From contig NZ_FMZM01000004.1 in NCBI RefSeq assembly GCF_900101465.1, forward strand, positions 111,790-175,789: 64,000 nucleotides of DNA. Reading direction: 5' to 3'. Below the pieces are notes generated by a model. The model was given only the letters and a program-made list of their open reading frames with translations, was not told the DNA's origin and did no database searches. A program made the position numbers and the translations under genes. The DNA is from Nocardioides lianchengensis (lineage in GTDB: Bacteria; Actinomycetota; Actinomycetes; Propionibacteriales; Nocardioidaceae). Below are positions 41,997 through 50,347 of the stretch, piece by piece (within the stretch, counting starts at the first letter, position 1; each line of letters opens with the position of its first letter).

Positions 41997-42915
41997 CCAG
42001 AGCGCTCAGCGGCAGGCCCCGCGGGCTCGCGAACCGTCGTACGACGCCGTCGACCGGGTCGACGTACTCCAGCTCGCTGGCGAGCAGCTGCAGCGGCCGC
42101 GTGAAGTCGTCGACGTCCACCTCCAGGTCGACCGGGTAGATCGGGTCGTCGACGATCGGGGCGCCGAGGTCGCGCAGGTGCAGCCGCAGCTGGTGGGTGC
42201 GGCCGGTGCGCGGGGTGAGCCGGTAGACCGCGAGGTCGCCGCGCCGCTCCTCCAGCTCCACCAGCGTCTCGGCGTTGACCGGCGCACCGGCCACGATCTC
42301 CGCCCGCCCGGTGCCGGGGATCGCCGCGATGTGGTCGCGGACCGTGCGCGGCTCCTCCAGCTCCGCCCGGTACGGCGCCAGCGCGCGGTAGGTCTTGCGC
42401 GCCGTCCCCTGCGCGAACATCGCCTGGTAGGCCCCGCGCCACTGCTTCCCGACCGCGCAGAGCACCAGTCCGGAGGTCACCCGGTCGAGCCGGTGCATCG
42501 GCGTCAGGTCCGGCAGGCCGAGCTCGTCACGCAGCCGGACGACGAGGCTCTGCGTCACGTGCCGCCCCCGCGGGACCGTCGACAGGAAGGCGGGCTTGTC
42601 GACCACCAGGACCCGCTCGTCGCGGTGGACGAGGGTGAGCGGACCCGGCACGACGGGCTCGTCGCGCAGGTCGCGGTGGAACCACACGAAGGTGTGCGGC
42701 CGGTAGGGGTCCGCGTCCGCGACGGGGCGCGCGTCGGCGTACACGAAGCGGCCGGCGGCGAGCATCGGCTCCACCTCGACGCGGGCGTCGACGTGGTCGC
42801 GCAGCCAGGCCCCCATCGTCGTCCACGGCGCGGGCCGCTCCGGGTCGCGGTGCGGCGTGCACACCCAGGCCGCGCTCAGCCCGTGCCGGAGCGGCAGCGG
42901 GGAGCGGGGCGGCAC
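41989..42915 (-). CDS. RluA-family pseudouridine synthase
   Basis: A 308-residue RNA pseudouridine synthase. The catalytic Asp is in MHRLDRVTSGLVL, and the later RTGRTHQLRLHLRDLGAPIVDDPIYP segment is characteristic of the RluA/RluC/RluD group. There is no S4 domain, so it resembles RluA/TruC-like enzymes acting on rRNA or tRNA. The GTG start is set by TAGGAT 6 nt upstream. The target uridine is unknown. Its last codons lie in a repeat element. Confidence 0.92.
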   Translation of the reverse strand: MPPRSPLPLRHGLSAAWVCTPHRDPERPAPWTTMGAWLRDHVDARVEVEPMLAAGRFVYADARPVADADPYRPHTFVWFHRDLRDEPVVPGPLTLVHRDERVLVVDKPAFLSTVPRGRHVTQSLVVRLRDELGLPDLTPMHRLDRVTSGLVLCAVGKQWRGAYQAMFAQGTARKTYRALAPYRAELEEPRTVRDHIAAIPGTGRAEIVAGAPVNAETLVELEERRGDLAVYRLTPRTGRTHQLRLHLRDLGAPIVDDPIYPVDLEVDVDDFTRPLQLLASELEYVDPVDGVVRRFASPRGLPLSALGR

Positions 42916-42921
42916 GGCGCG

Positions 42922-42927
42922 ATCCTA
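42922..42927 (-). promoter_or_regulatory. Putative -10 (TAGGAT) of leaderless pseudouridine synthase gene
   Basis: TAGGAT then CGCGCC then the GTG at 42915. It overlaps the stop codon of the upstream hydrolase gene. Confidence 0.5.
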
Positions 42928-43770
42928 CGGAGCGGCGTCGATCCGGCTCCGGAGCAGCGCCCCCATCCGCGCCACCGCCGAGCCGGCCGCGTCCGAGAGC
43001 TCGGCGAAGCGCCAGAAGCCGTGCGGCATCCCCGGCTCCTCGCTGAGATCGACCGGCACCCCGGCGACGCGGAGCCGACGCCCCAGCTCGCGGCCCTCGT
43101 CGCGCAGCGGGTCCCGCCCCGCGACGACGAGCACCGTCGGCGGGAGCGCACCGAGGTCGGGCGAGAGCAGCGGCGCGAACCGCACGTCGTCGCGCAGCGC
43201 CGGATCGGCGAGGTACTGCTCGGTGCACCACTCCAGCCGCTCCGACGTCAGCCCGTAGGCGTCGGCGAGCTCGCTCCGCGAGGGGTACGACGGGTCGCCG
43301 TGCACCAGCGGGTTCACCAGCAGCTGGGCGACCGGCGCCGCGGTCGTCCCCGCCAGCGCGAGCGCCGCCCCCAGCGCAAGGTTCGCCCCCGCGCTCGGAC
43401 CCGCGACCGCGACCCGGTCGGCGAGCTCGTCGGCCGCCCAGCGGACGGCGGCCAGGGCGTCGTCGTACGCCGCGGGGAAGCGGTGGGCGGGGGCCAGCCG
43501 GTAGTCGACCGCGAGCACGCTGCGCCCGGTGTCGCGGCAGAGCATCCGTGCGTGGGCGTCGTGGCTGTCCAGCCCGCCGCTGACGAACCCGCCCCCGTGC
43601 AGGAAGACCACGACGCAGTCGTCGCGCTCCCCGCCGTACAGGCGCACCGGGACGCCGGGGCCCGGCACCGTCAGGTCCCGCACGGACCGCACCTGTGGCC
43701 CGGGCGGCTCCGCCACTGCCCCACCACGGGCGAGTACGGCGATCTGCGGGTCGAGGTGCGGGTCGTTCAC
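42925..43770 (-). CDS. Alpha/beta hydrolase of the hormone-sensitive lipase (HSL) group
   Basis: A 281-residue esterase/lipase. The HSL oxyanion motif HGGGF, the nucleophile motif GPSAGAN (usually GDSAGG), Asp in VAGRDPLRDEG and His in GMPHGF are present. Length is typical (about 300). Probable carboxylesterase on short acyl esters; the natural substrate is unknown. The GTG start is supported by TACGTT 6 nt upstream. Confidence 0.92.
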   Translation of the reverse strand: MNDPHLDPQIAVLARGGAVAEPPGPQVRSVRDLTVPGPGVPVRLYGGERDDCVVVFLHGGGFVSGGLDSHDAHARMLCRDTGRSVLAVDYRLAPAHRFPAAYDDALAAVRWAADELADRVAVAGPSAGANLALGAALALAGTTAAPVAQLLVNPLVHGDPSYPSRSELADAYGLTSERLEWCTEQYLADPALRDDVRFAPLLSPDLGALPPTVLVVAGRDPLRDEGRELGRRLRVAGVPVDLSEEPGMPHGFWRFAELSDAAGSAVARMGALLRSRIDAAP

Positions 43771-43776
43771 CTCGCC

Positions 43777-43782
43777 AACGTA
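43777..43782 (-). promoter_or_regulatory. Putative -10 (TACGTT) of leaderless hydrolase gene
   Basis: TACGTT then GGCGAG then the GTG at 43770 on the minus strand. Confidence 0.5.
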
Positions 43783-43872
43783 GGTCCGTGGCGTGGCGTC
43801 ACGCCCGCGACGGACGTTGCCATCTCCGCATCGTGCGATGCCCCCGGACCACGCGTGCTCGGCCAGGTCGGC

Positions 43873-44736
43873 TCACCCGAGCCGGCGCCACGTCCAGTCC
43901 GACCGACCGACACGGACGGACTTCGTGACCCGGCCACCGTTCGCCGCCGTGGGACGGAGGATCCGCTGGAACCGTCCCTCCCCCGTCGTGCGCTTGACGA
44001 GGAGGAGGCCGAGGTAGGGCCGGTGCCGGGCACCGTTCGCCGACGAGCAGCCGCCCGCCCGCAACCCGGTGACACCGCGGTAGCCGCTCGCCTTCAGGAC
44101 CACATCCGTCGCCTTCGCGCCGTCGTTCGTCACGACGTGGAGCGCGCCGGCCCGGTCGGTGTAGTAGATCCGCGACTCACCGAACTCCTCGCCGCGCGCG
44201 GTCATCGCGGTCGCGCCGCTGATCGTGACCGGCAGGACCGTCCTCCGGACGAGCTTGCTGCCCGTGAACCTCGCGCGCCGCAGCGCCCGGTCGGCGCCCA
44301 CCCAGAAGACGTTGCCGTTGTCGAACGTGATCAGCCGGCTCGGGTACCCGCGTCCGACCACCTTCAGGACGCGCACGCTCAGGTTCCCGCCCTCGTTCCA
44401 CTCGGTCGCGACGAGCCGGATCTTGCCGTCCGTCGCCGCGACCAGCTGCTCGGTCTCCTCGTGCCCCGGCCAGCCGTTGTAGCTCAGGAGCGTCCACGAG
44501 ATCGGTCGCCAGCCCACCGGCCCGGCCGTCGTCTTCGACACCTCGACCCGGTCGTTCACCACACGGCGGAAGGTGATCCGCCCGTCCTGGGTGTGCCCGA
44601 AGGCCTCCATCGTGCACCGGAACCCGCCCGCGGCCGACGAGGCCGCCGCCGGGCTCGGCGAGACCGAGCCCATGCTGAGCACCGCCGACACGACGGTCAC
44701 GAGGACCAGGGCCAGGACCCGAGAGCGCTTCATCAC
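43873..44736 (-). CDS. Secreted protein of unknown function, possibly beta-propeller-like
   Basis: A 287-residue exported protein. The signal peptide RVLALVLVTVVSAVLSMGSVS...AAA is near residues 5-34. The mature part has repeated short beta-strand patterns (VGWRPISWTLLSYNGWPG; NVFWVGADRALRRARF; RIYYTDRAGALHVVTNDG) that suggest a lectin- or propeller-like fold. I do not recognise a family. The GTG at 44736 is preferred over the adjacent ATG at 44733 because TACCTT lies exactly 6 nt before it. Confidence 0.8.
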   Translation of the reverse strand: MMKRSRVLALVLVTVVSAVLSMGSVSPSPAAASSAAGGFRCTMEAFGHTQDGRITFRRVVNDRVEVSKTTAGPVGWRPISWTLLSYNGWPGHEETEQLVAATDGKIRLVATEWNEGGNLSVRVLKVVGRGYPSRLITFDNGNVFWVGADRALRRARFTGSKLVRRTVLPVTISGATAMTARGEEFGESRIYYTDRAGALHVVTNDGAKATDVVLKASGYRGVTGLRAGGCSSANGARHRPYLGLLLVKRTTGEGRFQRILRPTAANGGRVTKSVRVGRSDWTWRRLG

Positions 44737-44742
44737 CGGGTC

Positions 44743-44748
44743 AAGGTA
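44743..44748 (-). promoter_or_regulatory. Putative -10 (TACCTT) fixing the start of the secreted protein
   Basis: TACCTT then GACCCG then GTG-ATG (44736). The 6-nt spacing points to the GTG as first codon. Confidence 0.5.
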
Positions 44749-44980
44749 GGGGACGCTCGCCGGCCGTGCAGGGGGTTCGGGAAACTCGGGTACGCCGGGC
44801 GCACCTCCTGCGACCAGCCGTTCACGCCGGCATGGCCCGGATGCTTCCGACGGGTCCACCACGGGCCTCCACCCCGGATGCGTCGCAGGTGCAGGAGGAC
44901 TCCGGGATCACGGTCTGGTTCGGGACCCGACGGCAGAGGGGCTCGACCCTGACGTCACCTCCCCTCTCGCGGGGGAGCCT

Positions 44981-45409
44981 TCACGCGTCCTGCAGGCGGA
45001 GGCGGGCGCACGTGATGAGGGCCGCAAGGTCGAGTCCGAAGGTAGGGCCGGCGGCCTGCGCGTGCTCCTGGAGATGCCCGGCCGCTCGTTCGACGAGCCT
45101 GGAAGCTCCCACCGCGTTCCCGCGCGCGTGGTGGGTCAGGCCCACGCACAGCTGGGCCAGACCTTGCCACAGCTCGCGCTCCTCCTCCGGGCATGACTTC
45201 CACCTGACTTCGAGGGCCTCGTGCGCCGCGAACGGACGCCCCTCCTCGAGCAGGCTGCGGGCGTAGCCCAGCGTCTCCCGCGGTGGGAGCGGCGCCTCGG
45301 AGATGGGCTCGACGCCGGCCGCGCCGTACGGCAGCGGTCGTCCCAGCGCGTCACGAGGACGCGCCTGCTGCGCGCGTCCCTGCCCGTCGCGGTCGCGTTC
45401 ATCGACCAC
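44981..45409 (-). CDS. DUF309 domain protein
   Basis: A 142-residue protein with the DUF309 helical domain at about 45-125: RPFAAHEALEVRWKSCPEEERELWQGLAQLCVGLTHHARGN carries the conserved His-Glu pair. The N-terminal RPRDALGRPLPYG is typical of actinobacterial members. Function of the family is unknown. The GTG start at 45409 is a best guess; no clear -10 or ribosome site decides it. Confidence 0.82.
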   Translation of the reverse strand: MVDERDRDGQGRAQQARPRDALGRPLPYGAAGVEPISEAPLPPRETLGYARSLLEEGRPFAAHEALEVRWKSCPEEERELWQGLAQLCVGLTHHARGNAVGASRLVERAAGHLQEHAQAAGPTFGLDLAALITCARLRLQDA

Positions 45410-45984
45410 GTCGACACCTCGCCTCGCCTGCGATCACGCACCTCCATGCACGAGGCCCGTTCATCCTGGTGCCGTCTCGGGCACCCGCGAACGGTGCAGC
45501 TGTGAGCATCAGCCCCTCCTGGGCGGGACGTCGAACGTTGACGATCGGGCTGGGCCAGTCTTGGTCGGACGCGCGTCGCCAGCAAGCGGACCCGAGAGGA
45601 AGGGGTACCCGACCGGCGCCGATGACCTCCGCGGCTGGGCTCGTGAGGGACGAAACCAGGAACCGGATCTGCGCCATCCGCGGCCCACCCGTGTCGGCGG
45701 CCCTGCAGTCGGGCCTGCTGCGGTTGACCGGGTCACCGTGGCACCGGTTTCGAGTGGACGGGTGCGGGACACCAGGCCCCTGCACATCTCGACCAGGGGA
45801 GCATCGATGTCTCGTCGATCCGCGTGGTCCGTCGCATCCGCATGCCGCTTCGTCGCGCTCGGTCTGTGCATGCTGGTCGTCGGGTGGCGCGAGTCCGTGA
45901 CTCGCTCGTTCGCCGCGCGGCGCAGGCGCGACTTCTTCGACCCCCTCCCCGAGAGCCGTCCCGTGGTCGCAGGGCGAACCCGCG
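45410..45984. other. 575-bp stretch without a convincing gene
   Basis: Composition is less extreme than the surroundings and no frame gives a recognisable protein. One small plus-strand frame starts at ATG 45807 after a good AGGGGAG ribosome site and begins MSRRSAWSVASACRFVALGL with a hydrophobic segment. It runs into low-complexity sequence and overlaps the minus-strand gene at 45985-46233. Possibly a decayed gene. Confidence 0.5.
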
Positions 45985-46233
45985 TCACGACCTGCCCGCG
46001 GCATCGACCGTCAGCCGGTAGGAATCCGGCGCCCAACGCCGCACGATCTCGTCTGCCCGGCCTTCACGTCCCTCGCCTCCGGTCGCGACCTGCAAGGTGC
46101 AGGTGCGCCCGCTCCGGGGCGTCGTCGGACCGATGACCTCGAATCCGTCACGCACGAGGAGACGCTTGACCAGGAGCGCGGGGCCGTAGAAGAGCCGGTA
46201 GGTCAGAACGCGCGCATCCAGAGGTGAGGTCAC
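45985..46233 (-). CDS. Small hypothetical protein
   Basis: An 82-residue frame (VTSPLDARVLTYRLFYGPAL...VKRLLVRDGFEVIGP...) with third-position GC of roughly three quarters, which supports coding. No family is recognised. The GTG at 46233 is chosen because sequence upstream of it looks non-coding. It could be a remnant of a larger gene. Confidence 0.4.
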   Translation of the reverse strand: MTSPLDARVLTYRLFYGPALLVKRLLVRDGFEVIGPTTPRSGRTCTLQVATGGEGREGRADEIVRRWAPDSYRLTVDAAGRS

Positions 46234-46380
46234 CTCGTGCTCGTACCCAGATCTGCCGGAGGTAGGGCACGTCGACCTCCCACCGGTTCGTGCAGCAGAC
46301 CCACACGATCGATCCTGAGAAGGCTCGCGCTGGGCGACTGGCCGTCGGCGACCGCGGCGGGCACACTCCGCGCACTGCTG

Positions 46381-46419
46381 CGAGGGACGCGGGCGCACGC
46401 CGTACGCCCGCGCCCCTCG
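46381..46419 (-). terminator. Terminator hairpin after the GH43 gene
   Basis: A 15-bp stem with one mismatch: arms 46381-46395 (CGAGGGACGCGGGCG) and 46405-46419 (CGCCCGCGCCCCTCG), loop CACGCCGTA. It lies 4 bp past the GH43 stop codon. Confidence 0.75.
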
Positions 46420-46422
46420 CGG

Positions 46423-49400
46423 CTACTGAGCTGCTGGTCGGCGCACGCGGACCACGCGCGAGACCTTGGTGACCGCGACATAGCCGGCCTTCGTGACGGT
46501 CACTCGAACCGACAGGCGGTGGCCGCGGTCGACGCGCTTCACGCGGTAGCCGGTCGCCTTCGCGCCGCGCACGACCTTGCCGTCACGGAGCCACTGGTAG
46601 GCCACCGTGACCGGGGCCGGGCCCCAGCGACGGACGACGGCGACGAGCGTGCGGCCTGGAGCTGCGCGGCCCTTCACCTGCACCGTGCCGGTGGTCAGGC
46701 GACCGGGCGCCACGATGGCAGTCGGCGTCGAGGTCCGTCGGGTGCTGGCGTAGCCGGCGCGTGAGCCGGTCACCGTGACCGAGAGCCGTCGGCCGGCGTC
46801 GGCCGGGACGATCCGGTACGAGCCCCCGGTGGCGCCGGCGATCGGCCTCCCTGCGCGCAGCCACTGGTACGTCACCGAGGTCGGGGCCGGGCTCCAGGCA
46901 CCGAGCACCGCGGTGAGGCTCGAGCCCACCCGCGCCGACCCGGCGATGGCGGGTGCCGGGCCGGAGAGGGCCTCGAGGCCGGCGAATGCCTGCTCGCCGC
47001 TGGCCTGGTTGCCGAGTCGGTCGACGACGCGCCACCCGAGTGTGCCCGTGTCGTCCCCGAGGACCACCGGACCGGTGTAGTACTCCCAGGTGTCGCCGTC
47101 CAGGCTGTATTCGACGGACGCGACTCCCGAGCCGGTGTCGTTGCTGGCGATCGTGGCGGTGCGGGCGACCGGGTCGATGCTCACCTGCACGGTGGGCGGA
47201 GTGTCGTCGACGAGCAGTCCGGGCTGCGCGGTGGCGGCCTTGACGGCGTCCAGCTCGCCACGGGTGATGGGCAGGATGGTGCCGTGGCGCTTCTTGAGTG
47301 CGCCGAAGTTGACGCTGCTCTTGGCGTTGACCCACGGCGGGGCGTTCGTGGCGGCGACATCGGTGGTCCGGAAGGGGAAGTAGCCGCTGCCGTTCCAGTA
47401 CTCATCGGCCAGCAGGCCCCACAGTCGCTGGTCGGGTGCGTTGCGGTCGTCGTCGTTGTACTCGAAGAACTCGGGCCCCTCCAGACGGGCGCCGGAGAAG
47501 TTCGGGTCGCCGAAGATCGACGACAGGGTGCCGACGAGCGACCACTGGTCGTCGCTGACGTACGCCGGTGCCGTGGCGGAGGTGGTGGTGGCGTAGAGGT
47601 TCTTCGACTTCTCGATGGTGATCTGGCCGTCACCGGAGGCGCGGTAGTACCAGTCGCCGATCTTGATGACCGTGGTGTCGATGATCGAGTGGTCGCGGTC
47701 GATCCATTTGACGGGGTCGGAGAACGTCTCGAAGTCGCGGGTCGTGGCGTAGTAGACGTTCACCCAGTCTCCGAGCGTGTTCGTGTCCTGGGACTTGGTG
47801 GCCCAGTAGACGAGGTACTGCTTCTTCACCGGGTCCCAGATCGCCTCGGGCGCCCATGCCATGCCGGCGCCGGGGATCTGGGAGGCGACGTCGACCAGCT
47901 CCGGCTCGCCCCAGTTGACCAGGTCGGTCGACTTCCAGACGGCCAGCTTGAGGCTGCCGGTGTCGGTGGCGCCCGCGTTGCCCCATCCGCCGCGCAGGTG
48001 GATGTTGAGGTCGGTGGCGATGAGGTAGAAGGTGTCGCCCTCGGGTGAGCGGACCAGGTAGGGGTCGCGCACCCCGCGGTCGCCTTCGTCGTTGCGCAGC
48101 ACCGGGTTGCCGTTGGTGCGCGTGTCGGTCCAGGTGTCGCCGTCCTCACTGGTGGCGAAGTAGATCTGCTCGTCCTGGGGGGTCTGCTCCACGCCGGTGA
48201 AGTGCGCGAAGAGGTAGTCCGTGGTCTCGGGCGCGGCCACGGCGGCACGGACGACGGCGCTGAAGGTGCGGGTGAGGGTGCCGACGGTGGCGGTCAGCGT
48301 GACGACCTGATCCTGGCCGGGGCGGGTCACCACGCCGGGCGCGGCCTCGCCGAGGGCGGTCGGCGAGATGACCGACGGCGCCGACGACGTCCAGGTGATG
48401 GGCAGGTCGTGCGCGCCGGTGGTGGGCAACGCGAGGCTGGAGCGGACGTCTTGCAGACCGGGCAGCACGATGCCGTCGAGGGCGTCGCGGGCCATCTGCT
48501 CGGCGGTGAGCGGTGCGGTGATGGTGACCGCGACCCGCTTCGTACGGGGCTCGCCGTCGATGCTGACCTGCGCGATCAGGGTGCCGGTCGTGGCCGGCGA
48601 ACCCGGGGCCGGGCGGGTCACCGTGGCGGTGCGGCCGTCCGCGTCGATCGAGACCGCGGGGGTCTGCGACGTCCAGGAGACGACGCCTTCGGCGCCGGGC
48701 AGCACGTAGCTGGAGGCCTCGATGGTGAGTTCGTCCGGCACCTTCGCGAGGGCCTGGGCTGCGTTGAGCTGCGCGACCTGGGTCTCGGTGAGGGCCTGGT
48801 CGCGGACCTCGACGTTGTCGATGAGGCCGTCGAAGTACTCGTCGCTCGCCGTCCAGTCGGCCTTGCCGATCTGCAGGACGCCGCCGGAGGCGCCGAGGAT
48901 GGTGCTGAGCGCCTTGCCCGTCGTGTTGGTGGCCTTGAGGTCGCCGTCCACGTAGAGGCGGGCGGCGGGGCCGTCGAGCACCAGGTCGACGTGCTTCCAT
49001 CCCGGAGTCAGGGCGCCCGCGCTCAGGTTGCCGCTGCTGTCGCGCGCACCGGCGTTGTCGTAGCGCTCGACCACGAGGCTGGTGGCCTTGTCGAGGACGC
49101 CGACGTAGTGCTCCTGCTGATAGACGTTCGTCTGGTTGCTGCGCTGCGCGATCAGGGCCCAGCCGGCATTGGCGCTGCTGTCGGTGGGGTTGCGGTCGTA
49201 GCTGATGGTGATGTCATCCAGCCCGGCCAGCAGCGGCGTGCCGTCGTCCTTGGTGACGTCGAGCCAGTTGCCGCGCGTGATCTTGACGGCCGTGGTGCCG
49301 TCCTGACCCTCAACCAGGCTGAGCGAGCCCTGCACCGTGGCCTTCGCACCGGCACCCACGAGGCCAGTGGCCGCGTCATCGAAGTTGAAGCTGGCGATCA

Positions 49401-49536
49401 GGGAGGGGTCGGGCTCGACCGCTGTGGCCGGGCCGCCCAGCCCCGCCAGACCGGTACTCGTCAGGCCAGTGGCGGCCAACGCCGCGATCAGGCCCAGCGC
49501 CGTCGACCGCCGTCGGCGGGTCGTAGGAGAAGTCAT
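46423..49536 (-). CDS. Secreted multi-domain GH43 glycoside hydrolase (arabinanase/arabinofuranosidase-like)
   Basis: A 1037-residue exported enzyme. The signal peptide is at about 1-39. A LamG/concanavalin-like domain (SLIASFNFDD...YFDGLIDNVEVRDQALTETQV) spans about 45-265, and two Ig-like segments (VVSWTSQTPAVSID; LPITWTSSAPSVIS) about 270-430. A five-bladed GH43 catalytic domain occupies about 440-790, with candidate catalytic residues Asp in GVRDPYLVR, Asp in IIDTTVIKIGDWYY and Glu686 in RLEGPEFF. C-terminal Ig-like repeats (VTYQWLRAGRPIAGAT; VAYQWLRDGKVVRGAK) span about 855-1030. Probably attacks arabinan or arabinoxylan. AGAGGA precedes the ATG, and a LacI-type operator upstream suggests sugar-induced expression. 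Confidence 0.9.
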   Translation of the reverse strand: MTSPTTRRRRSTALGLIAALAATGLTSTGLAGLGGPATAVEPDPSLIASFNFDDAATGLVGAGAKATVQGSLSLVEGQDGTTAVKITRGNWLDVTKDDGTPLLAGLDDITISYDRNPTDSSANAGWALIAQRSNQTNVYQQEHYVGVLDKATSLVVERYDNAGARDSSGNLSAGALTPGWKHVDLVLDGPAARLYVDGDLKATNTTGKALSTILGASGGVLQIGKADWTASDEYFDGLIDNVEVRDQALTETQVAQLNAAQALAKVPDELTIEASSYVLPGAEGVVSWTSQTPAVSIDADGRTATVTRPAPGSPATTGTLIAQVSIDGEPRTKRVAVTITAPLTAEQMARDALDGIVLPGLQDVRSSLALPTTGAHDLPITWTSSAPSVISPTALGEAAPGVVTRPGQDQVVTLTATVGTLTRTFSAVVRAAVAAPETTDYLFAHFTGVEQTPQDEQIYFATSEDGDTWTDTRTNGNPVLRNDEGDRGVRDPYLVRSPEGDTFYLIATDLNIHLRGGWGNAGATDTGSLKLAVWKSTDLVNWGEPELVDVASQIPGAGMAWAPEAIWDPVKKQYLVYWATKSQDTNTLGDWVNVYYATTRDFETFSDPVKWIDRDHSIIDTTVIKIGDWYYRASGDGQITIEKSKNLYATTTSATAPAYVSDDQWSLVGTLSSIFGDPNFSGARLEGPEFFEYNDDDRNAPDQRLWGLLADEYWNGSGYFPFRTTDVAATNAPPWVNAKSSVNFGALKKRHGTILPITRGELDAVKAATAQPGLLVDDTPPTVQVSIDPVARTATIASNDTGSGVASVEYSLDGDTWEYYTGPVVLGDDTGTLGWRVVDRLGNQASGEQAFAGLEALSGPAPAIAGSARVGSSLTAVLGAWSPAPTSVTYQWLRAGRPIAGATGGSYRIVPADAGRRLSVTVTGSRAGYASTRRTSTPTAIVAPGRLTTGTVQVKGRAAPGRTLVAVVRRWGPAPVTVAYQWLRDGKVVRGAKATGYRVKRVDRGHRLSVRVTVTKAGYVAVTKVSRVVRVRRPAAQ

Positions 49537-49557
49537 CTGCGTCCTCTAGCGATACAT

Positions 49558-49573
49558 CGTGACGACCGTCACG
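49558..49573. promoter_or_regulatory. Palindrome CGTGACG-AC-CGTCACG
   Basis: Perfect 7-bp arms with a 2-bp spacer, between the LacI-type operator and the GH43 start. Possible second regulator site. Confidence 0.45.
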
Positions 49574-49578
49574 TCCAT

Positions 49579-49592
49579 TGTTAGCGCTAACA
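49579..49592. promoter_or_regulatory. LacI-family operator TGTTAGCGCTAACA
   Basis: A perfect 14-bp palindrome with the central CG typical of LacI-family sites, 43 bp upstream of the GH43 start. Sites of this form control arabinose and other pentose genes in actinobacteria. No lacI-type gene is in the window, so the regulator acts from elsewhere. Confidence 0.75.
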
Positions 49593-49860
49593 TTAGGTCG
49601 CATCGTCTCCGAGGGATAGGGCTCTGTCGGCCGCGCCGATACGACCGCGATGCCGCCGCGGTTCGCGCGACGCACCTCCCGCTCTCACCGCCACTTCCAG
49701 GAGCGTGCCCCCGCCCAGGCGGTCGCTCGGTCCCGCCGCTGAGCACACCCCCAACTCGGCGGCGCCTGCGGCGAGTGCGAACGCGCACGTCAGAGCGGTG
49801 TCGACAAACTGACAGGACCTGGAGCGCATCGACTCGGCACCGTTGGCCCGGAACGCCAAC

Positions 49861-49892
49861 AGCCCCCGCCTGCGTCTCCGCAGGCGGGGGCT
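49861..49892 (-). terminator. Terminator of the tRNA gene
   Basis: A perfect 14-bp stem AGCCCCCGCCTGCG / CGCAGGCGGGGGCT with the loop TCTC, 7 nt past the tRNA 3' end. Confidence 0.85.
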
Positions 49893-49899
49893 GTTGACG

Positions 49900-49975
49900 T
49901 GGAGCCGCCTGTCAGAATCGAACTGACGACCTAGTCATTACGAGTGACTCGCTCTACCGACTGAGCTAAGGCGGC
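49900..49975 (-). tRNA. tRNA-Thr (anticodon CGT)
   Basis: A cloverleaf with acceptor GCCGCCT/AGGCGGC, D-arm GCTC...GAGC, anticodon stem AGTCA/TGACT with loop CTCGTAA (anticodon CGT, reading ACG), T-arm GTCAG-TTCGATT-CTGAC, and an encoded 3' CCA. A strong hairpin terminator follows. Confidence 0.96.
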
Positions 49976-50049
49976 GTGCCGCCCAGCACCAGGTGCCGGA
50001 CAACCCGGGGAAGTATACGGAGAGCGGTCGGCCTCGCGAAAATCCGCGA

Positions 50050-50244
50050 TCAGGCGGCGACGACGGCGTCCTCGCGGACCTCCGCCGGGGCGCCGGCGTT
50101 GCGGCCGGTGAGCAGCGTCTGCTCGGAGCCGCACCAGCAGGTGAACGCGGCGATGATGCCGTGGTCGGTGTTCACGAGCGAGGTCACCTGGCTCGGGAAG
50201 ATCAGCTGGCGCTGGGTGCACGACGTGCAGTGGTGAGCGAACAT
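50050..50244 (-). CDS. Small zinc-ribbon-like protein
   Basis: A 64-residue protein with CTSC at residues 6-9 and CWC at 36-38, a plausible four-cysteine zinc site. It has a near-perfect ribosome site (AAGGAGGT, 7 nt before the ATG), unusual in this window and suggesting high expression. Basic/acidic tail EVREDAVVAA. Function unknown. Confidence 0.75.
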   Translation of the reverse strand: MFAHHCTSCTQRQLIFPSQVTSLVNTDHGIIAAFTCWCGSEQTLLTGRNAGAPAEVREDAVVAA

Positions 50245-50335
50245 CGAGGGACCTCCTTCAGGGGTCAGGGTGGGTACACGACAATTGTCGGGCCGCCGCT
50301 CTCATAGGGGTAGCCTCACTTGCCTGCAGAACCCA

Positions 50336-50341
50336 TAGGCT
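50336..50341 (+). promoter_or_regulatory. Putative -10 (TAGGCT) of leaderless LysR gene, within an inverted repeat
   Basis: TAGGCT then TTCCCT then the ATG at 50348. CATAGG-N5-CCTATG (50335-50350 region) spans the -10 and start codon, a possible autoregulatory site. Confidence 0.5.
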
Positions 50342-50347
50342 TTCCCT

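Larger units (their letters stand above)
49537..49860. other. Intergenic region upstream of the GH43 gene
   Basis: About 320 bp holding the GH43 promoter region with two palindromes (49558-49573 and 49579-49592). No gene is supported in the rest (49600-49860). Confidence 0.65.

Noticed and set aside
42922..42927. Treating the pseudouridine synthase as simply read through from the hydrolase gene
   Set aside because: The 9-bp gap would permit it, but a TAGGAT at the exact leaderless spacing suggests its own promoter; both may operate.
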